A DNA stretch of 64,000 nucleotides from Alphaproteobacteria bacterium (GTDB lineage Bacteria; Pseudomonadota; Alphaproteobacteria; Rhodobacterales; Rhodobacteraceae). Numbering within the stretch: position 1 is the stretch's first letter; the number at the start of each line of letters is the position of its first letter. The notes under the pieces were generated by a model. It searched no databases. It saw only the letters and a program-made list of their open reading frames with translations, and was not told the origin of the DNA. Positions 7,895 to 16,965 of this stretch are shown here, one piece after another. The DNA is taken from assembly GCA_030433335.1 (NCBI GenBank), contig JAUILL010000006.1, forward strand, positions 1 through 64,000, read 5' to 3'. The translations under genes and the position numbers were made by a program.

Positions 7895-10800
7895 TCACGC
7901 GGTCTTTTTCTTGCGGTCCGTGGCCTGACGCACGATCACGTAGAAGGCGGGCACCATAAAGACGCCGATGAAGGTCGCCGTCGCCATGCCCCCCAGCACG
8001 CCGATACCGATGGCGTTCTGGGCCGCGGCCCCCGCACCGGTCGCGGTCGCCAACGGAACAACCCCCAGCATGAACGCAAGCGAGGTCATGAGGATCGGGC
8101 GCAGACGCAGGCGCGCGGCCTCCATCGTGGCTTCGATCAGCTCTTTGCCCTGCGCTTCGAGGTCTTTGGCAAATTCGACGATCAGAATGGCGTTCTTGGC
8201 CGCCAGACCGATGGTCGTCAGGATGCCCACCTTGAAGTAGACGTCGTTCGACTGACCGAACAAGTAGGCCGCCGCCAGAGCGCCAAGGACACCCACCGGA
8301 ACAGCAAGCATGACCGAGAACGGCACGGTCCAGCTTTCGTACAGCGCGGCAAGGCAGAGGAAGACCACCAGAACCGCAAGAGCGTACAGGTAGGGTGCTT
8401 GGTCGCCGGACTGACGTTCCTGATAGCTGATGCCGGTCCACTCGACGCCGTAGCCGCCGTCAATCGTGGCCGCCAATTCTTCCATCGCGTCCATGGCCGC
8501 ACCGGAAGAGGCACTGTCACTATTGCTGCCCGAAATCTCGATCGCATCTGCACCCGAGTGACGGGACAGTTTCGGCTGCACCGAGACCCATTCCGTTGTC
8601 ACAAAGCTGGAGAACGGCACCATCTCGTTCGAGTCGTTGCGGACATACCAGCTGGCGATGTCCTCGGGCTGCATCCGGTGTTCGGGCGCGGCCTGTACGA
8701 TCACGGGACGCAGGTTGCCTTGCAGGACGAAGTCGTTGACTTCGGACCCGCTGAACACAACCGACAGCATCGAGTTCACGTCGGACAGCGATACACCAAA
8801 GGCGTCGATCTTCTGTTGGTCGATGTTGATCCGCAGGGCGCTTTCGGCATCCACGCCGGACACACGCACGTTGGTCAGACGCGAGTCCTCACCGGCCTTT
8901 TGCACCAGTTCGTTCGCCGCTTCGATCAAGGAGTCGTACCCGTTGCCCCCGTTGTCCACGAGGTACATCGAGAAGCCGTTGGTATTGCCCATGCCCGGGA
9001 TGGCAGGTGGCTGCATAAAGAATATCTGGCCCGCGCGGTGCGCCCCGAAACGCATGTTGGCACGGGTGGCCAAGGCGCTGGCTGCAGCATCCGCTGCGGT
9101 CCGGTCGTCAAAGTCATGCAGCTTGATAAACAGCATCGCATTGTTCTGGCCCGACCCGCCGAAGCCAAAACCAAGAGCCGCGAACACACTGTCCACCGTC
9201 TCGGTCTCTTCGTTCAGCAGGTAGTCCTCGATCTCTTCGACGACGGACAGGGTCTGCTGGGTGGTCGAACCTTCGGTCAGCTGCACCATTGTCATCAGCA
9301 TGCCTTGGTCTTCGGTCGGCAAGAAGGACGAGGACAGACGCTCGTAGATCTGCCACGCGCCAACGCCGATCCCGACCAGAACCAGCAGCATGATGATGGG
9401 CTTGCGCAGAATGCGGCCCACAGTGCGCTCGTATCCGCGGTTAAAGCGGTCGAAGTTGCGGTTGAACCAACGGGCGGGGGCGATGCCTTCGCCGTGGGTG
9501 CGTTTCAGGATGCTGGCGCAGAGTGCAGGCGTCAGGACCAGCGCCACGATCGCGGACAGAACCATTGCTGTGATGATCGTGACCGAGAACTGGCGATAGA
9601 TCACACCGGTCGAGCCGCCAAAGAATGCCATGGGCAAGAACACCGCCGATAGGACCAAGGCGATCCCGATCAGAGCGCCGGTGATCTGGCCCATGCTGCG
9701 CTCGGTGGCAGGCATCGGTTCCAGATTGTCCTCGTCCATCACGCGTTCGACGTTTTCCACGACCACGATGGCATCATCCACCAGAAGGCCGATCGCCAGA
9801 ACCATCGCGAACATCGTCAGCGTGTTGATCGAATATCCAAGTGCCGCGAGCATCGCGAACGTCCCCAGCAGAACCACGGGCACAGCGATGATCGGGATGA
9901 TCGTCGCACGCCAGTTCTGCAGAAAGACGAGGATGACGAGGAACACCAGAACCACGGCTTCGATCAGCGTGTGGTAGACCTTTTCAATCGACAGCTCGAC
10001 AAAGGGCGAGGTGTCGTAGGCGTAGCGAATTTCAACGCCCTCGGGCAGCGCGGGTTCAAGGCTGGTCAGCACTTCGCGCACGGCGGCAGCGGTATCCACC
10101 GCGTTCGCACCGGTCGCAAGGTTCACACCAAAACCGGCCGCGTTCAGGCCGCTGAACCGGCTGTCGCCGCCATAGCTTTCCTGACCGACTTCGATGTCCG
10201 CCACGTCGCCGAGGTAAACGGCGCTGCCGTCCTCCTCACTCTTCAAGAGGATGCTCTCGAACTCTTCGACGCTGGTCAGCTGGCTTTGCGCTGTGATGGT
10301 CGCGGTGAACTGCTGGCCTTGGACAGTGGGCTGCGTGCCTAGACTGCCGACAGACACGGTGGTGTTCTGCGCCTCAACGGCGCTGGTGATATCTGCCGGG
10401 GTCAGCTGGTACTGCACCAACTTCAGCGGGTCGAGCCAGATGCGCATCGCATATCCCGAGCCAAAAGTGTTGATGCCGCCGACGCCCTCGGTCCGCTGAA
10501 CGGGGCCTTCGATGGTTTGATCCAGAATATCGCCAAGCTGTACGGGGTTGTAGCTGCCGTCGACAGAAACGAGCGCACCCACCATCAGGATCGAGCTGGT
10601 CGAGCGGCGAACGTTCACGCCCGCTTGCTGAACACGCTCGGGCAGTTGGGATTCGACTTGCCGGACCTTGGTCTGGACTTCGTTCTGGGCATCAATCCCT
10701 TCGACGCTTTCGTCAAAGGTCAGGGTGATGCTGCTGGAGCCTTCGCTCGAATCCGAGACCATGTAGAGCAGACCATCGAGGCCGGTCATCGCGTCTTCGA

Positions 10801-10993
10801 TGGTCGACGTGACGGAGTTCTGAACCGCTTCGGCAGTCGCGCCAGTGTAGTTGGCCGAAACGCGGACGGTGGTCGGGGCAATGTCGGGATACTGGGAAAC
10901 AGGCAGCTGGGTCAGCGAAAATGCCCCTGCGAGCATGGTCACAATCGCCAGAACCCACGCAAAAACGGGGCGGTGAATAAAGAAATCAACCAA
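7895..10993 (-). CDS. RND efflux permease, HAE1 (AcrB/MexB) family
   Basis: A 1032-residue inner-membrane proton-driven drug exporter. The N-terminus FFIHRPVFAWVLAI forms the first membrane helix; two large periplasmic loops and a second block of helices follow. The proton-relay aspartates are visible in GLLVDDAIVVVENVERVM. Start: the frame opens with TTG at 10993, followed directly by VDFFIHRP, which fits the family N-terminus, so TTG seems to be the real start. The adaptor gene ends five bases upstream, so the two form an operon. No TolC-type outer-membrane gene is nearby; the pump must borrow one. The substrate is unknown. Confidence 0.93.
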   Translation of the reverse strand: MVDFFIHRPVFAWVLAIVTMLAGAFSLTQLPVSQYPDIAPTTVRVSANYTGATAEAVQNSVTSTIEDAMTGLDGLLYMVSDSSEGSSSITLTFDESVEGIDAQNEVQTKVRQVESQLPERVQQAGVNVRRSTSSILMVGALVSVDGSYNPVQLGDILDQTIEGPVQRTEGVGGINTFGSGYAMRIWLDPLKLVQYQLTPADITSAVEAQNTTVSVGSLGTQPTVQGQQFTATITAQSQLTSVEEFESILLKSEEDGSAVYLGDVADIEVGQESYGGDSRFSGLNAAGFGVNLATGANAVDTAAAVREVLTSLEPALPEGVEIRYAYDTSPFVELSIEKVYHTLIEAVVLVFLVILVFLQNWRATIIPIIAVPVVLLGTFAMLAALGYSINTLTMFAMVLAIGLLVDDAIVVVENVERVMDEDNLEPMPATERSMGQITGALIGIALVLSAVFLPMAFFGGSTGVIYRQFSVTIITAMVLSAIVALVLTPALCASILKRTHGEGIAPARWFNRNFDRFNRGYERTVGRILRKPIIMLLVLVGIGVGAWQIYERLSSSFLPTEDQGMLMTMVQLTEGSTTQQTLSVVEEIEDYLLNEETETVDSVFAALGFGFGGSGQNNAMLFIKLHDFDDRTAADAAASALATRANMRFGAHRAGQIFFMQPPAIPGMGNTNGFSMYLVDNGGNGYDSLIEAANELVQKAGEDSRLTNVRVSGVDAESALRINIDQQKIDAFGVSLSDVNSMLSVVFSGSEVNDFVLQGNLRPVIVQAAPEHRMQPEDIASWYVRNDSNEMVPFSSFVTTEWVSVQPKLSRHSGADAIEISGSNSDSASSGAAMDAMEELAATIDGGYGVEWTGISYQERQSGDQAPYLYALAVLVVFLCLAALYESWTVPFSVMLAVPVGVLGALAAAYLFGQSNDVYFKVGILTTIGLAAKNAILIVEFAKDLEAQGKELIEATMEAARLRLRPILMTSLAFMLGVVPLATATGAGAAAQNAIGIGVLGGMATATFIGVFMVPAFYVIVRQATDRKKKTA

Positions 10994-10998
10994 CGGGC

Positions 10999-12183
10999 TT
11001 ACTCCGCTTCGGCGGGTGCATCCGCATCAGAGACAACGCCGTTTTCGTCAATCGTCACAGCAACGGTTTCAACATCTGCACCAGCACGAAGATTGCGCAG
11101 ACCGTCAACGATCAGCATATCGCCATCCTCAATCCCGTCGGTGACGACCCAAGCGTTCTGGTAGGTGCCCGCCGAAGTCAGGGTGACCTGCTTAGCCTTG
11201 CCATCTTCGGCAACAAAGGCGGTCAGATCGCCGGTCGCAGTCCGGTCAGTCGCGCCTTGGGGGACCAGAACGGCTTCGGTTTCGCCCACTGTCACCTGCG
11301 CGCGCAGGAACATGCCGGGCATAATCAGCTGGTCAGGGTTATCGAACTGCATCCGGAACTCAACACCGCCGGTGGTCGAAGACACCAGAGTACCGGGGCT
11401 GACAAGCGAACCTTTGCTGGCATAGGACTGACCGTTTTCCAAAGTCAAAGACACATCCAGACGCTCTCCCATCGTCAGTTGGCCTTCGGCAATGCGTTCG
11501 CGGGTCCGCAACAGACGCGCGCTGGATTCGGTCAGGTCCACATAGATCGGGTCCATACGGGTCAGGGTCGTCAGGGCGTCAGACTGGTTGGCCGTCACCA
11601 GCGCCCCGACCGAGAATTCCGAGACCTCGGGAATGCCTTGAATGGGCGCGCGGATTTCCGTGCGGTCCACGTTCAGCTGCGCGGTCTTCAAGGACGCTTC
11701 GGCGGCACGCTCGTCCGCTTCGGCCTGCATCAATGCCACTTCGGCACTCTCCACACTCTCGCGGGTCACTCCCACCCCGTCGAGCTTGCGATAGCGATCC
11801 ACGGTGGCCTGCGCCGACTGAACGCTCGCTTTGGCACCGGCTAAAGACGCTTCGGCCGCAGCGAGTTCCGCATCATAGGATGCCGCTTCGATCCGGTACA
11901 TCAGGTCGCCGACTTCCAACGGCTGACCGGGTGTATAGACGATCTCTTCGATCACACCTTCGACCCGTGGACGGATGTCGGTTTGCTCATAGGCGACCGC
12001 GCGGCCGGGCAAAGTCACCTGATAGGGCACCATTGCCGAGGTCATTTCGATGACACCAACTTGCGTCGCCGACGGAGCCCCGCCGGGCGCTTGCTGGGCC
12101 AATGCAGAGGTCGCGCAGGTCAGGAGAACTGCAGCACCGAATGCCAGGTCACGAGTTCGAAAAAGGGAGGAGAGTGGGATCAT
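10999..12183 (-). CDS. RND efflux periplasmic adaptor (membrane fusion) protein
   Basis: A 394-residue adaptor linking the RND permease to an outer-membrane channel. A signal peptide (about 1-29, ending TSALAQQ) leads into the barrel-sandwich hybrid, VEGVIEEIVYTPGQPLEVGD. A coiled-coil hairpin rich in Ala, Glu and Gln follows at roughly residues 85-150, then the beta-barrel domain. The ATG at 12183 is chosen because it puts the hydrophobic signal directly at the N-terminus; no good ribosome binding site is visible for it or for the upstream TTG at 12243. It is the first gene of the pump operon. Confidence 0.9.
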   Translation of the reverse strand: MIPLSSLFRTRDLAFGAAVLLTCATSALAQQAPGGAPSATQVGVIEMTSAMVPYQVTLPGRAVAYEQTDIRPRVEGVIEEIVYTPGQPLEVGDLMYRIEAASYDAELAAAEASLAGAKASVQSAQATVDRYRKLDGVGVTRESVESAEVALMQAEADERAAEASLKTAQLNVDRTEIRAPIQGIPEVSEFSVGALVTANQSDALTTLTRMDPIYVDLTESSARLLRTRERIAEGQLTMGERLDVSLTLENGQSYASKGSLVSPGTLVSSTTGGVEFRMQFDNPDQLIMPGMFLRAQVTVGETEAVLVPQGATDRTATGDLTAFVAEDGKAKQVTLTSAGTYQNAWVVTDGIEDGDMLIVDGLRNLRAGADVETVAVTIDENGVVSDADAPAEAE

Positions 12184-12243
12184 AAGGAGGACTCGATCTC
12201 GGGTTATAGAAGTGAAATGGCGACAAAAATCGCGCTTGGACAA

Positions 12244-12253
12244 TAAACGTTTA
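12244..12253. promoter_or_regulatory. Palindrome TAAACGTTTA upstream of the efflux operon
   Basis: A perfect 10-base palindrome lies 60 bases upstream of the adaptor start codon, in the 275-base region shared with the divergent DeoR-type gene. Short AT-flanked palindromes of this kind are common operators for TetR or MarR repressors of efflux pumps. No such repressor is adjacent, so the role is only suggested. The rest of this intergenic region shows no other clear element apart from a repeated TGCGCA. Confidence 0.35.
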
Positions 12254-12458
12254 GTTAGGTCTTTTTCCGTCGCTCGCCGATGCTGCAGTTGCGAAGTTCA
12301 CGGGAATGTCAGCGCAAACGCGCACGTGACGCGATGTTTTCGTGCTGCTCTCCGCATCTGCGCAGGGTTTTCTGCGCATTTCGGCAGAGAACGGGGCCAC
12401 AGTCTTTGCCTTAGCTGCACTTTCGCTCTAATGGGAGAAGATCAAGAGAAGCAGTACT

Positions 12459-13355
12459 ATGACCAAGATCCCGCCTAGCACCGAGTCCGCCTTCGATCGT
12501 TTGATGGCCGAAAAGACCCCCGCCGACAGTCGTCAGGCGCGGCAATTGGCACGCCGCAAGATGATCACAGAGGCCGTGATGGCCGAGGGCACCATGCGGA
12601 TCGAGGATCTGACGGACCGGTTCGGCATCAGCCTGATGACCGTTCACCGCGATCTGGACGAACTGGTGAGCCTTGGCCTACTGCGGAAAACCCGCGGGAT
12701 CGTGTCAGCCGCACCAACCAATCTGATTGAGTCCAGCGACATTTATCGCTCGTCCCGCCAAGTGGCCGAGAAACGCGCCATCGCGGCCAAAGCGATGGAA
12801 TTCATTGAACCTGGTCAGGCAGTCTTTCTCGACGACTCAACCACCGTTTGGCAGATGGTCGAGCTGCTCGAGAGCAAGGCACCGCTGACCGTGCTGACCA
12901 ACTCGCTCCTGATGATCAACGAGTTGAAAGAGGTTCGAGACATCGCCCTGATCGCTTTGGGCGGTCAGTTCTATAACTGGTGCAACGCCTTTATGGGTCG
13001 CATGACCCGCAGCCAAATCGCGCAGGTCCGCGCCGATACTGTGTTTGTGTCAATGTCCGCGATCGCCAATGACGTGGTCTACCACCAGTCGCCCGAGATG
13101 GTCGAAACCAAGCGCGCCATGCTGGAATGCGCAGACAAGCGCATCCTCTTGGCCGACCACACGAAATTCAACCACCGCGCCCTGCATAGCTTTGCGTCGC
13201 TGACCGAATTCGATGCGGTGATCGTGGACGACAACATCGCCCCCGAAGACCTGCGCCGGATGCAGGACAAGGGCATCAACGTCGCCATCGCCGAGGTCGG
13301 CAAGGCCAAGCCCAAAACCGTCCGCACGTTGGAATCTTCTGACGAAGAAGAATAA
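12459..13355 (+). CDS. DeoR/GlpR-family transcriptional regulator
   Basis: A 298-residue regulator. Residues about 30-85 form a DeoR winged helix (IEDLTDRFGISLMTVHRDLDEL). Residues about 100-270 are the DeoRC sensor domain, with FLDDSTTVWQM replacing the more usual phosphosugar-binding DxGTT loop, then a D-H pair in LLADHTKF. An acidic tail ends the protein. It stands alone, divergent from the efflux pump and convergent with the pca operon, so its targets cannot be deduced from position. Members of the family sense sugar phosphates; the altered loop suggests a different ligand. Confidence 0.87.
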   Translation: MTKIPPSTESAFDRLMAEKTPADSRQARQLARRKMITEAVMAEGTMRIEDLTDRFGISLMTVHRDLDELVSLGLLRKTRGIVSAAPTNLIESSDIYRSSRQVAEKRAIAAKAMEFIEPGQAVFLDDSTTVWQMVELLESKAPLTVLTNSLLMINELKEVRDIALIALGGQFYNWCNAFMGRMTRSQIAQVRADTVFVSMSAIANDVVYHQSPEMVETKRAMLECADKRILLADHTKFNHRALHSFASLTEFDAVIVDDNIAPEDLRRMQDKGINVAIAEVGKAKPKTVRTLESSDEEE

Positions 13356-13359
13356 AAAG

Positions 13360-13379
13360 AGGGGGCCCGTCGGCCCCCT
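13360..13379 (-). terminator. Rho-independent terminator of the pca operon
   Basis: Stem AGGGGGCC (13360-13367) with GGCCCCCT (13372-13379), loop of four. Read on the minus strand the stem is followed by CTTTTTATTC, a U-rich tail, so it terminates the long pca transcript that ends at 13409. On the plus strand no T run follows. Confidence 0.82.
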
Positions 13380-13408
13380 GAGTGCACGGAAACCTGTGCG
13401 GTTACTCG

Positions 13409-14038
13409 TTAATTCACAATCGTCGCTTCGGTGGCAGCACGCAATTCGTCCTCGGTGACGCCCTCGGCGCATTCCACGATCTTCAGGCCACCTTCGACCA
13501 CGTCCAGAACACCGAGGTTGGTGATCACGCGGTCCACAACGCCTTTGCCGGTCAGGGGCAGGGTGCAGGATTTCAGCAGTTTCGACTCGCCGTGCTTGTT
13601 GGTGTGGTCCATGACCACAACCACGCGGCCTACGCCGGCCACCAGATCCATCGCGCCGCCCATGCCTTTGACCAGCTTGCCCGGGATCATCCAGTTCGCC
13701 AGATCGCCGTTTTCAGCCACTTCCATCGCGCCAAGGATCGCCGCGGCGATCTTGCCGCCGCGGATCATGCCAAAGCTGGTGGCCGAATCGAAATAGCTGG
13801 TCTCGGGCAGTTCGGTGATGGTCTGCTTGCCTGCGTTGATCAGGTCGGGGTCTTCGTCTCCTTCGAACGGGAACGGGCCCATGCCGAGCATCCCGTTTTC
13901 CGACTGCAGCACCACCTGCACGCCCTCGGGAATGAAGTTCGGAACCAGCGTCGGAATCCCGATGCCAAGGTTCACATAGGTGCCGTTTTCCAGTTCCAGC
14001 GCCGCGCGGGCGGCCATTTGATTGCGATCCCAACCCAT
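13409..14038 (-). CDS. scoB: 3-oxoacid CoA-transferase subunit B (ScoB-like)
   Basis: A 209-residue beta subunit of a class I CoA transferase. The catalytic glutamate lies in [10 protein letters not shown] (about residues 46-55), preceded by [27 protein letters not shown] and NKHGESK are family blocks. These strings resemble bacterial succinyl-CoA:acetoacetate transferase ScoB closely. The ATG at 14038 has AAGGAGGCC upstream and starts one base after the alpha-subunit stop. It is the last gene of the pca transcript. It could be annotated PcaJ by position; by sequence memory I favour the ScoB type, with an acetoacetate substrate. Confidence 0.86.
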   Translation of the reverse strand: MGWDRNQMAARAALELENGTYVNLGIGIPTLVPNFIPEGVQVVLQSENGMLGMGPFPFEGDEDPDLINAGKQTITELPETSYFDSATSFGMIRGGKIAAAILGAMEVAENGDLANWMIPGKLVKGMGGAMDLVAGVGRVVVVMDHTNKHGESKLLKSCTLPLTGKGVVDRVITNLGVLDVVEGGLKIVECAEGVTEDELRAATEATIVN

Positions 14039-14039
14039 A

Positions 14040-14741
14040 TCAGGCCTCCTTCTTGCGCACGGTGCGCTGTTCGATCCGCTTCTCGTGTTCACCCTGAATC
14101 AGGCGGTGCACATAGATGCCGGGCAGGTGGATGTGGTCGGGGTCAAGGCTGCCTGCGGGGACGATTTCCTCGACCTCCATCACGCAAATCTTGCCGCACA
14201 TCGCGGCGGGCGGATTGAAGTTGCGGGCGGTCTTGCGGAAAATCGCGTTGCCGGTCTCGTCCGCTTTCCACGCCTTCACGATGGAAATATCGGCGAAAAT
14301 GCCTTCTTCCATGATGTATTCTTCGCCGTTGAAGACCTTCACGTCTTTGCCTTCGGCAATCACGGTGCCCACACCGGTTTTAGTGTAGAAACCGGGGATG
14401 CCGCAGCCACCAGCGCGCATACGCTCGGCCAAAGTGCCCTGCGGGTTGAATTCCAGCTCCAGCTCACCGGACAGGTACTGGCGCATGAATTCCGCGTTTT
14501 CGCCCACGTAGGACGACATCATTTTCTTGATCTGGCGGGTATCGAGCAGCTTGCCAAGGCCGAATCCGTCCACACCGGCGTTGTTCGAGGCCACAGTCAG
14601 CCCTTTGACGCCGCTTTCCACAATCGCATCGATCAAGAGTTCGGGAATCCCGCAGAGGCCAAAGCCCCCCGCCGCGATCAGCATGTCGTCGCGCAAGAGC
14701 CCATCCAGAGCCTCCGCCGCGCTGCCATACACTTTGTTCAT
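14040..14741 (-). CDS. scoA: 3-oxoacid CoA-transferase subunit A (ScoA-like)
   Basis: A 233-residue alpha subunit with the CoA-binding pattern [10 protein letters not shown] at about residues 25-34. Blocks [39 protein letters not shown] and [13 protein letters not shown] are those of ScoA from Bacillus and mitochondrial SCOT. PcaI of Pseudomonas, as I remember it, has GTAGMPSELIDG and CSFPRQ in the corresponding places. The reaction is therefore probably acetoacetate + succinyl-CoA to acetoacetyl-CoA + succinate, though 3-oxoadipate cannot be excluded. The start overlaps the pcaB stop by four bases, so it is translationally coupled to the pca operon. Confidence 0.86.
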   Translation of the reverse strand: MNKVYGSAAEALDGLLRDDMLIAAGGFGLCGIPELLIDAIVESGVKGLTVASNNAGVDGFGLGKLLDTRQIKKMMSSYVGENAEFMRQYLSGELELEFNPQGTLAERMRAGGCGIPGFYTKTGVGTVIAEGKDVKVFNGEEYIMEEGIFADISIVKAWKADETGNAIFRKTARNFNPPAAMCGKICVMEVEEIVPAGSLDPDHIHLPGIYVHRLIQGEHEKRIEQRTVRKKEA

Positions 14742-16075
14742 TTCGTCTCCTCCAAAGAGTTGGTTCGATTGGCAAAGATCGCCTTTGCCTGCGCCTGCGA
14801 CGGCGCGATGGCCTGACGGGGATCAAGGATTTGCACCCAGTCAATCCCGTCGGGCCCGATTTCGGACAGGGCTTCGGTCAGGGTTTTGCCCTGCCCGTTC
14901 ACCAGTTTCAGTGCATCCTTCACCAGCGTCTGCGCCTCGGCCCGCGGCATGTGCGCGGCAAGGGCGAAGCTGGCAGCCTCGGACATGATCGCGCCGCCGT
15001 TTGCGTCCAGCATCCGCGCCATGTTGTCAGGGAAGGCTTGCAGGGTCGCGGCCAAATCGGCAGCGTGACGCAGGGCGGCTGCACCCGCGATCAGGATTTG
15101 CGGCAGGGCGAACCATTCCATCGCCCAACGGCCGCCGTCCCGCTCTTCTGCGGGGCTGGCCGCCATGGCGAGCATGGGGTTCAGCGCGGTGGCATAGGCG
15201 TTCAGGGTAACGATCGCCTCGGACGCGACGGGGTTTGACTTCTGGGGCATGGTCGACGATCCGCCGCCCTTGCCTGCCTTGCCCTCGGCGGCTTCGGACC
15301 GGCCCATCAGGATCAGATCGCCCGCCATCTTGGCCAAGGCTGCGGTCAAGCGGCCCACCCAAGAGCCCACGGCCATGACCGCGCTGCGATCACCGTGCCA
15401 CTGGACTGCAGCGCCAAGGCCCAATTCAGACGCCAAGGTCGCGGCAATGTCTGCCCCGTGGGGTGCCACGGCCAGATTGTTGCCTGCGGCTCCTCCGAAC
15501 TGGACCCGTGCGATACGAGCCTTGAGCGCGGGCAGCTCTGCCTCGAGCGCGATCAGCGGTGCGGCCCAAGTGGCGATCCGCATGCCAAAGGTGATCGGGG
15601 TCGCCACTTGCGAACGGGTGCGCCCGCCCATGACCACGTCGCCGAATGCCTCGGACTGCTGCTGGAGCGCGTCGATCAGAACGGACACACGGCCCGCGTA
15701 CAGGTCCAGCACATCGCGCAGGGCCATCGCGGTCGCGGTGTCCACCACGTCTTGGGATGTCGCGCCCCAGTGCAGGGCCTGGCCCGCCTCGCCGCACGCG
15801 CCACGCAGCTGCGAGACCAGCGCAGGCACGGGCACACCAGCGGATGCGGTCCCCTGCCCCAGTCCGGTCAGGTCCGCATCGAACCCGTCCAGCGCCGCAG
15901 CAATCGCGTCAGCGCTGCCGGTTTCGGTCAGGCCAGCAGCCTCGGTCGCGCGGGCCAAGGCGATCTCGAAGGCAACCATATGCGCGGCGACCGCCTCTTC
16001 TGACAGAAGGGCGGTGGCCTGCATATCGCCATAGAGCGGCGCCATCACGGCGCCAGTCAAAGGGGTCGGGGTCAT
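14738..16075 (-). CDS. pcaB: 3-carboxy-cis,cis-muconate cycloisomerase
   Basis: A 445-residue member of the fumarase/aspartase superfamily that closes 3-carboxy-cis,cis-muconate to 4-carboxymuconolactone. The superfamily signature is present as [17 protein letters not shown] (about residues 260-280). [13 protein letters not shown] near residue 140 holds the second conserved block. It overlaps the upstream BKACE gene by four bases (ATGA) and the downstream scoA by four, so the segment is tightly coupled. Length is normal for the family. Confidence 0.94.
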   Translation of the reverse strand: MTPTPLTGAVMAPLYGDMQATALLSEEAVAAHMVAFEIALARATEAAGLTETGSADAIAAALDGFDADLTGLGQGTASAGVPVPALVSQLRGACGEAGQALHWGATSQDVVDTATAMALRDVLDLYAGRVSVLIDALQQQSEAFGDVVMGGRTRSQVATPITFGMRIATWAAPLIALEAELPALKARIARVQFGGAAGNNLAVAPHGADIAATLASELGLGAAVQWHGDRSAVMAVGSWVGRLTAALAKMAGDLILMGRSEAAEGKAGKGGGSSTMPQKSNPVASEAIVTLNAYATALNPMLAMAASPAEERDGGRWAMEWFALPQILIAGAAALRHAADLAATLQAFPDNMARMLDANGGAIMSEAASFALAAHMPRAEAQTLVKDALKLVNGQGKTLTEALSEIGPDGIDWVQILDPRQAIAPSQAQAKAIFANRTNSLEETK

Positions 16076-16914
16076 GCGACTGCGGGGACCTTGAGGTTCA
16101 GCATTTCACGCGCTTGCTGCCAGGTGGCAACGGGGCGCTCGTACTTGTCGCACAGATCAACCACGCGCTGAACCAGTGCCGCGTTCGAGGGCGCCAGTGT
16201 GTCGCGGTCGATGCGGACGTTGTCTTCCAGACCGGTGCGGGCGTGACCGCCAGACGACACGGCCCAGTCGTTCAGGGTGATCTGGTGGGCACCGATACCG
16301 GCGGCGCACCAATTCGCGTCCTCGCCAAACAGGCGGTGCACGGTTTTGATGTAGTAATCAAATACATCGCGGTCCACGGGCATCGCGTTCTTCACACCCA
16401 TCACGAACTGGACGTAGGGGGTTTCCGCGATCTGGCCCTTTTTGAACATGTCGGCGGCCTTGAGGATGTGGCTCAGGTCGAACGCCTCGATCTCGGGCTT
16501 CACGCCATATTTCACCATCTCTGAGGCCAGCCAATCGACCAGTTCCGGCGGGTTCTCGTAGACGCGGGTGGGGAAGTTGTTCGAGCCAACCGACAGCGAC
16601 GCCATGTCGGGCGACAGGGGCAGCATGCCGCCACGGGTCTGGCCCGCGCCGGAACGGCCACCGGTTGAAAGCTGCACGATCATGCCGGGGCAATGCTTTT
16701 CCAGACCCTCTTTCAGGCGGCCAAAACGCTCGGGGTCCGAGGTCGGCTTGCCCTCATCGTCACGCACGTGGCAGTGGGCGATGGTTGCGCCAGCCTCGAA
16801 AGCTTCTTGGGTGCTTTCGATCTGCTCTGCCACAGTGATCGGCACCGCGGGGTTGTTCTCTTTGGTCGGCAGCGAGCCAGTGATCGCCACACAGATGATG
16901 CAGGGTTTGGTCAT
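16072..16914 (-). CDS. Beta-keto acid cleavage enzyme (BKACE, DUF849)
   Basis: A 280-residue zinc enzyme of the Kce family, which condenses a beta-keto acid with acetyl-CoA to give acetoacetate and a new acyl-CoA. The metal ligands of Kce (His46, His48, Glu230) have counterparts at His47, Cys48, His49 (AHCHVRD) and Glu230 (ARTGLEDN). GGRSGAGQTR is another family block. The start MTKPCIICVAITGS is the usual N-terminus; an ATG five codons earlier (16929) is possible. It lies inside the pca operon between pcaG and pcaB, so 3-oxoadipate is the obvious substrate candidate, giving succinyl-CoA and acetoacetate. The substrate is inferred, not shown. Confidence 0.9.
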   Translation of the reverse strand: MTKPCIICVAITGSLPTKENNPAVPITVAEQIESTQEAFEAGATIAHCHVRDDEGKPTSDPERFGRLKEGLEKHCPGMIVQLSTGGRSGAGQTRGGMLPLSPDMASLSVGSNNFPTRVYENPPELVDWLASEMVKYGVKPEIEAFDLSHILKAADMFKKGQIAETPYVQFVMGVKNAMPVDRDVFDYYIKTVHRLFGEDANWCAAGIGAHQITLNDWAVSSGGHARTGLEDNVRIDRDTLAPSNAALVQRVVDLCDKYERPVATWQQAREMLNLKVPAVA

Positions 16915-16934
16915 GTTCGCGTCTTTCATACTGA

Positions 16935-16958
16935 GGGGCGCCCACGCATGGACGCCCC
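16935..16958 (-). other. Hairpin between pcaG and the BKACE gene
   Basis: GGGGCG (16935-16940) can pair with CGCCCC (16953-16958), with partial further pairing inside, in the short spacer between two genes of one transcript. No U run follows on the minus strand. It may stabilise or process the mRNA; it is not a convincing terminator. Confidence 0.4.
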
Positions 16959-16965
16959 GAATGAC

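Noticed and set aside
12340-12400. Possible hairpin or riboswitch from the repeated TGCGCA upstream of the DeoR-type gene
   Set aside because: The repeat is short and no extended pairing or known aptamer pattern appears around it.
13409-14741. Calling the two CoA-transferase genes pcaJ and pcaI from position alone
   Set aside because: The motifs seen resemble ScoA/ScoB more than PcaI/PcaJ. The possibility is kept open in the entries.
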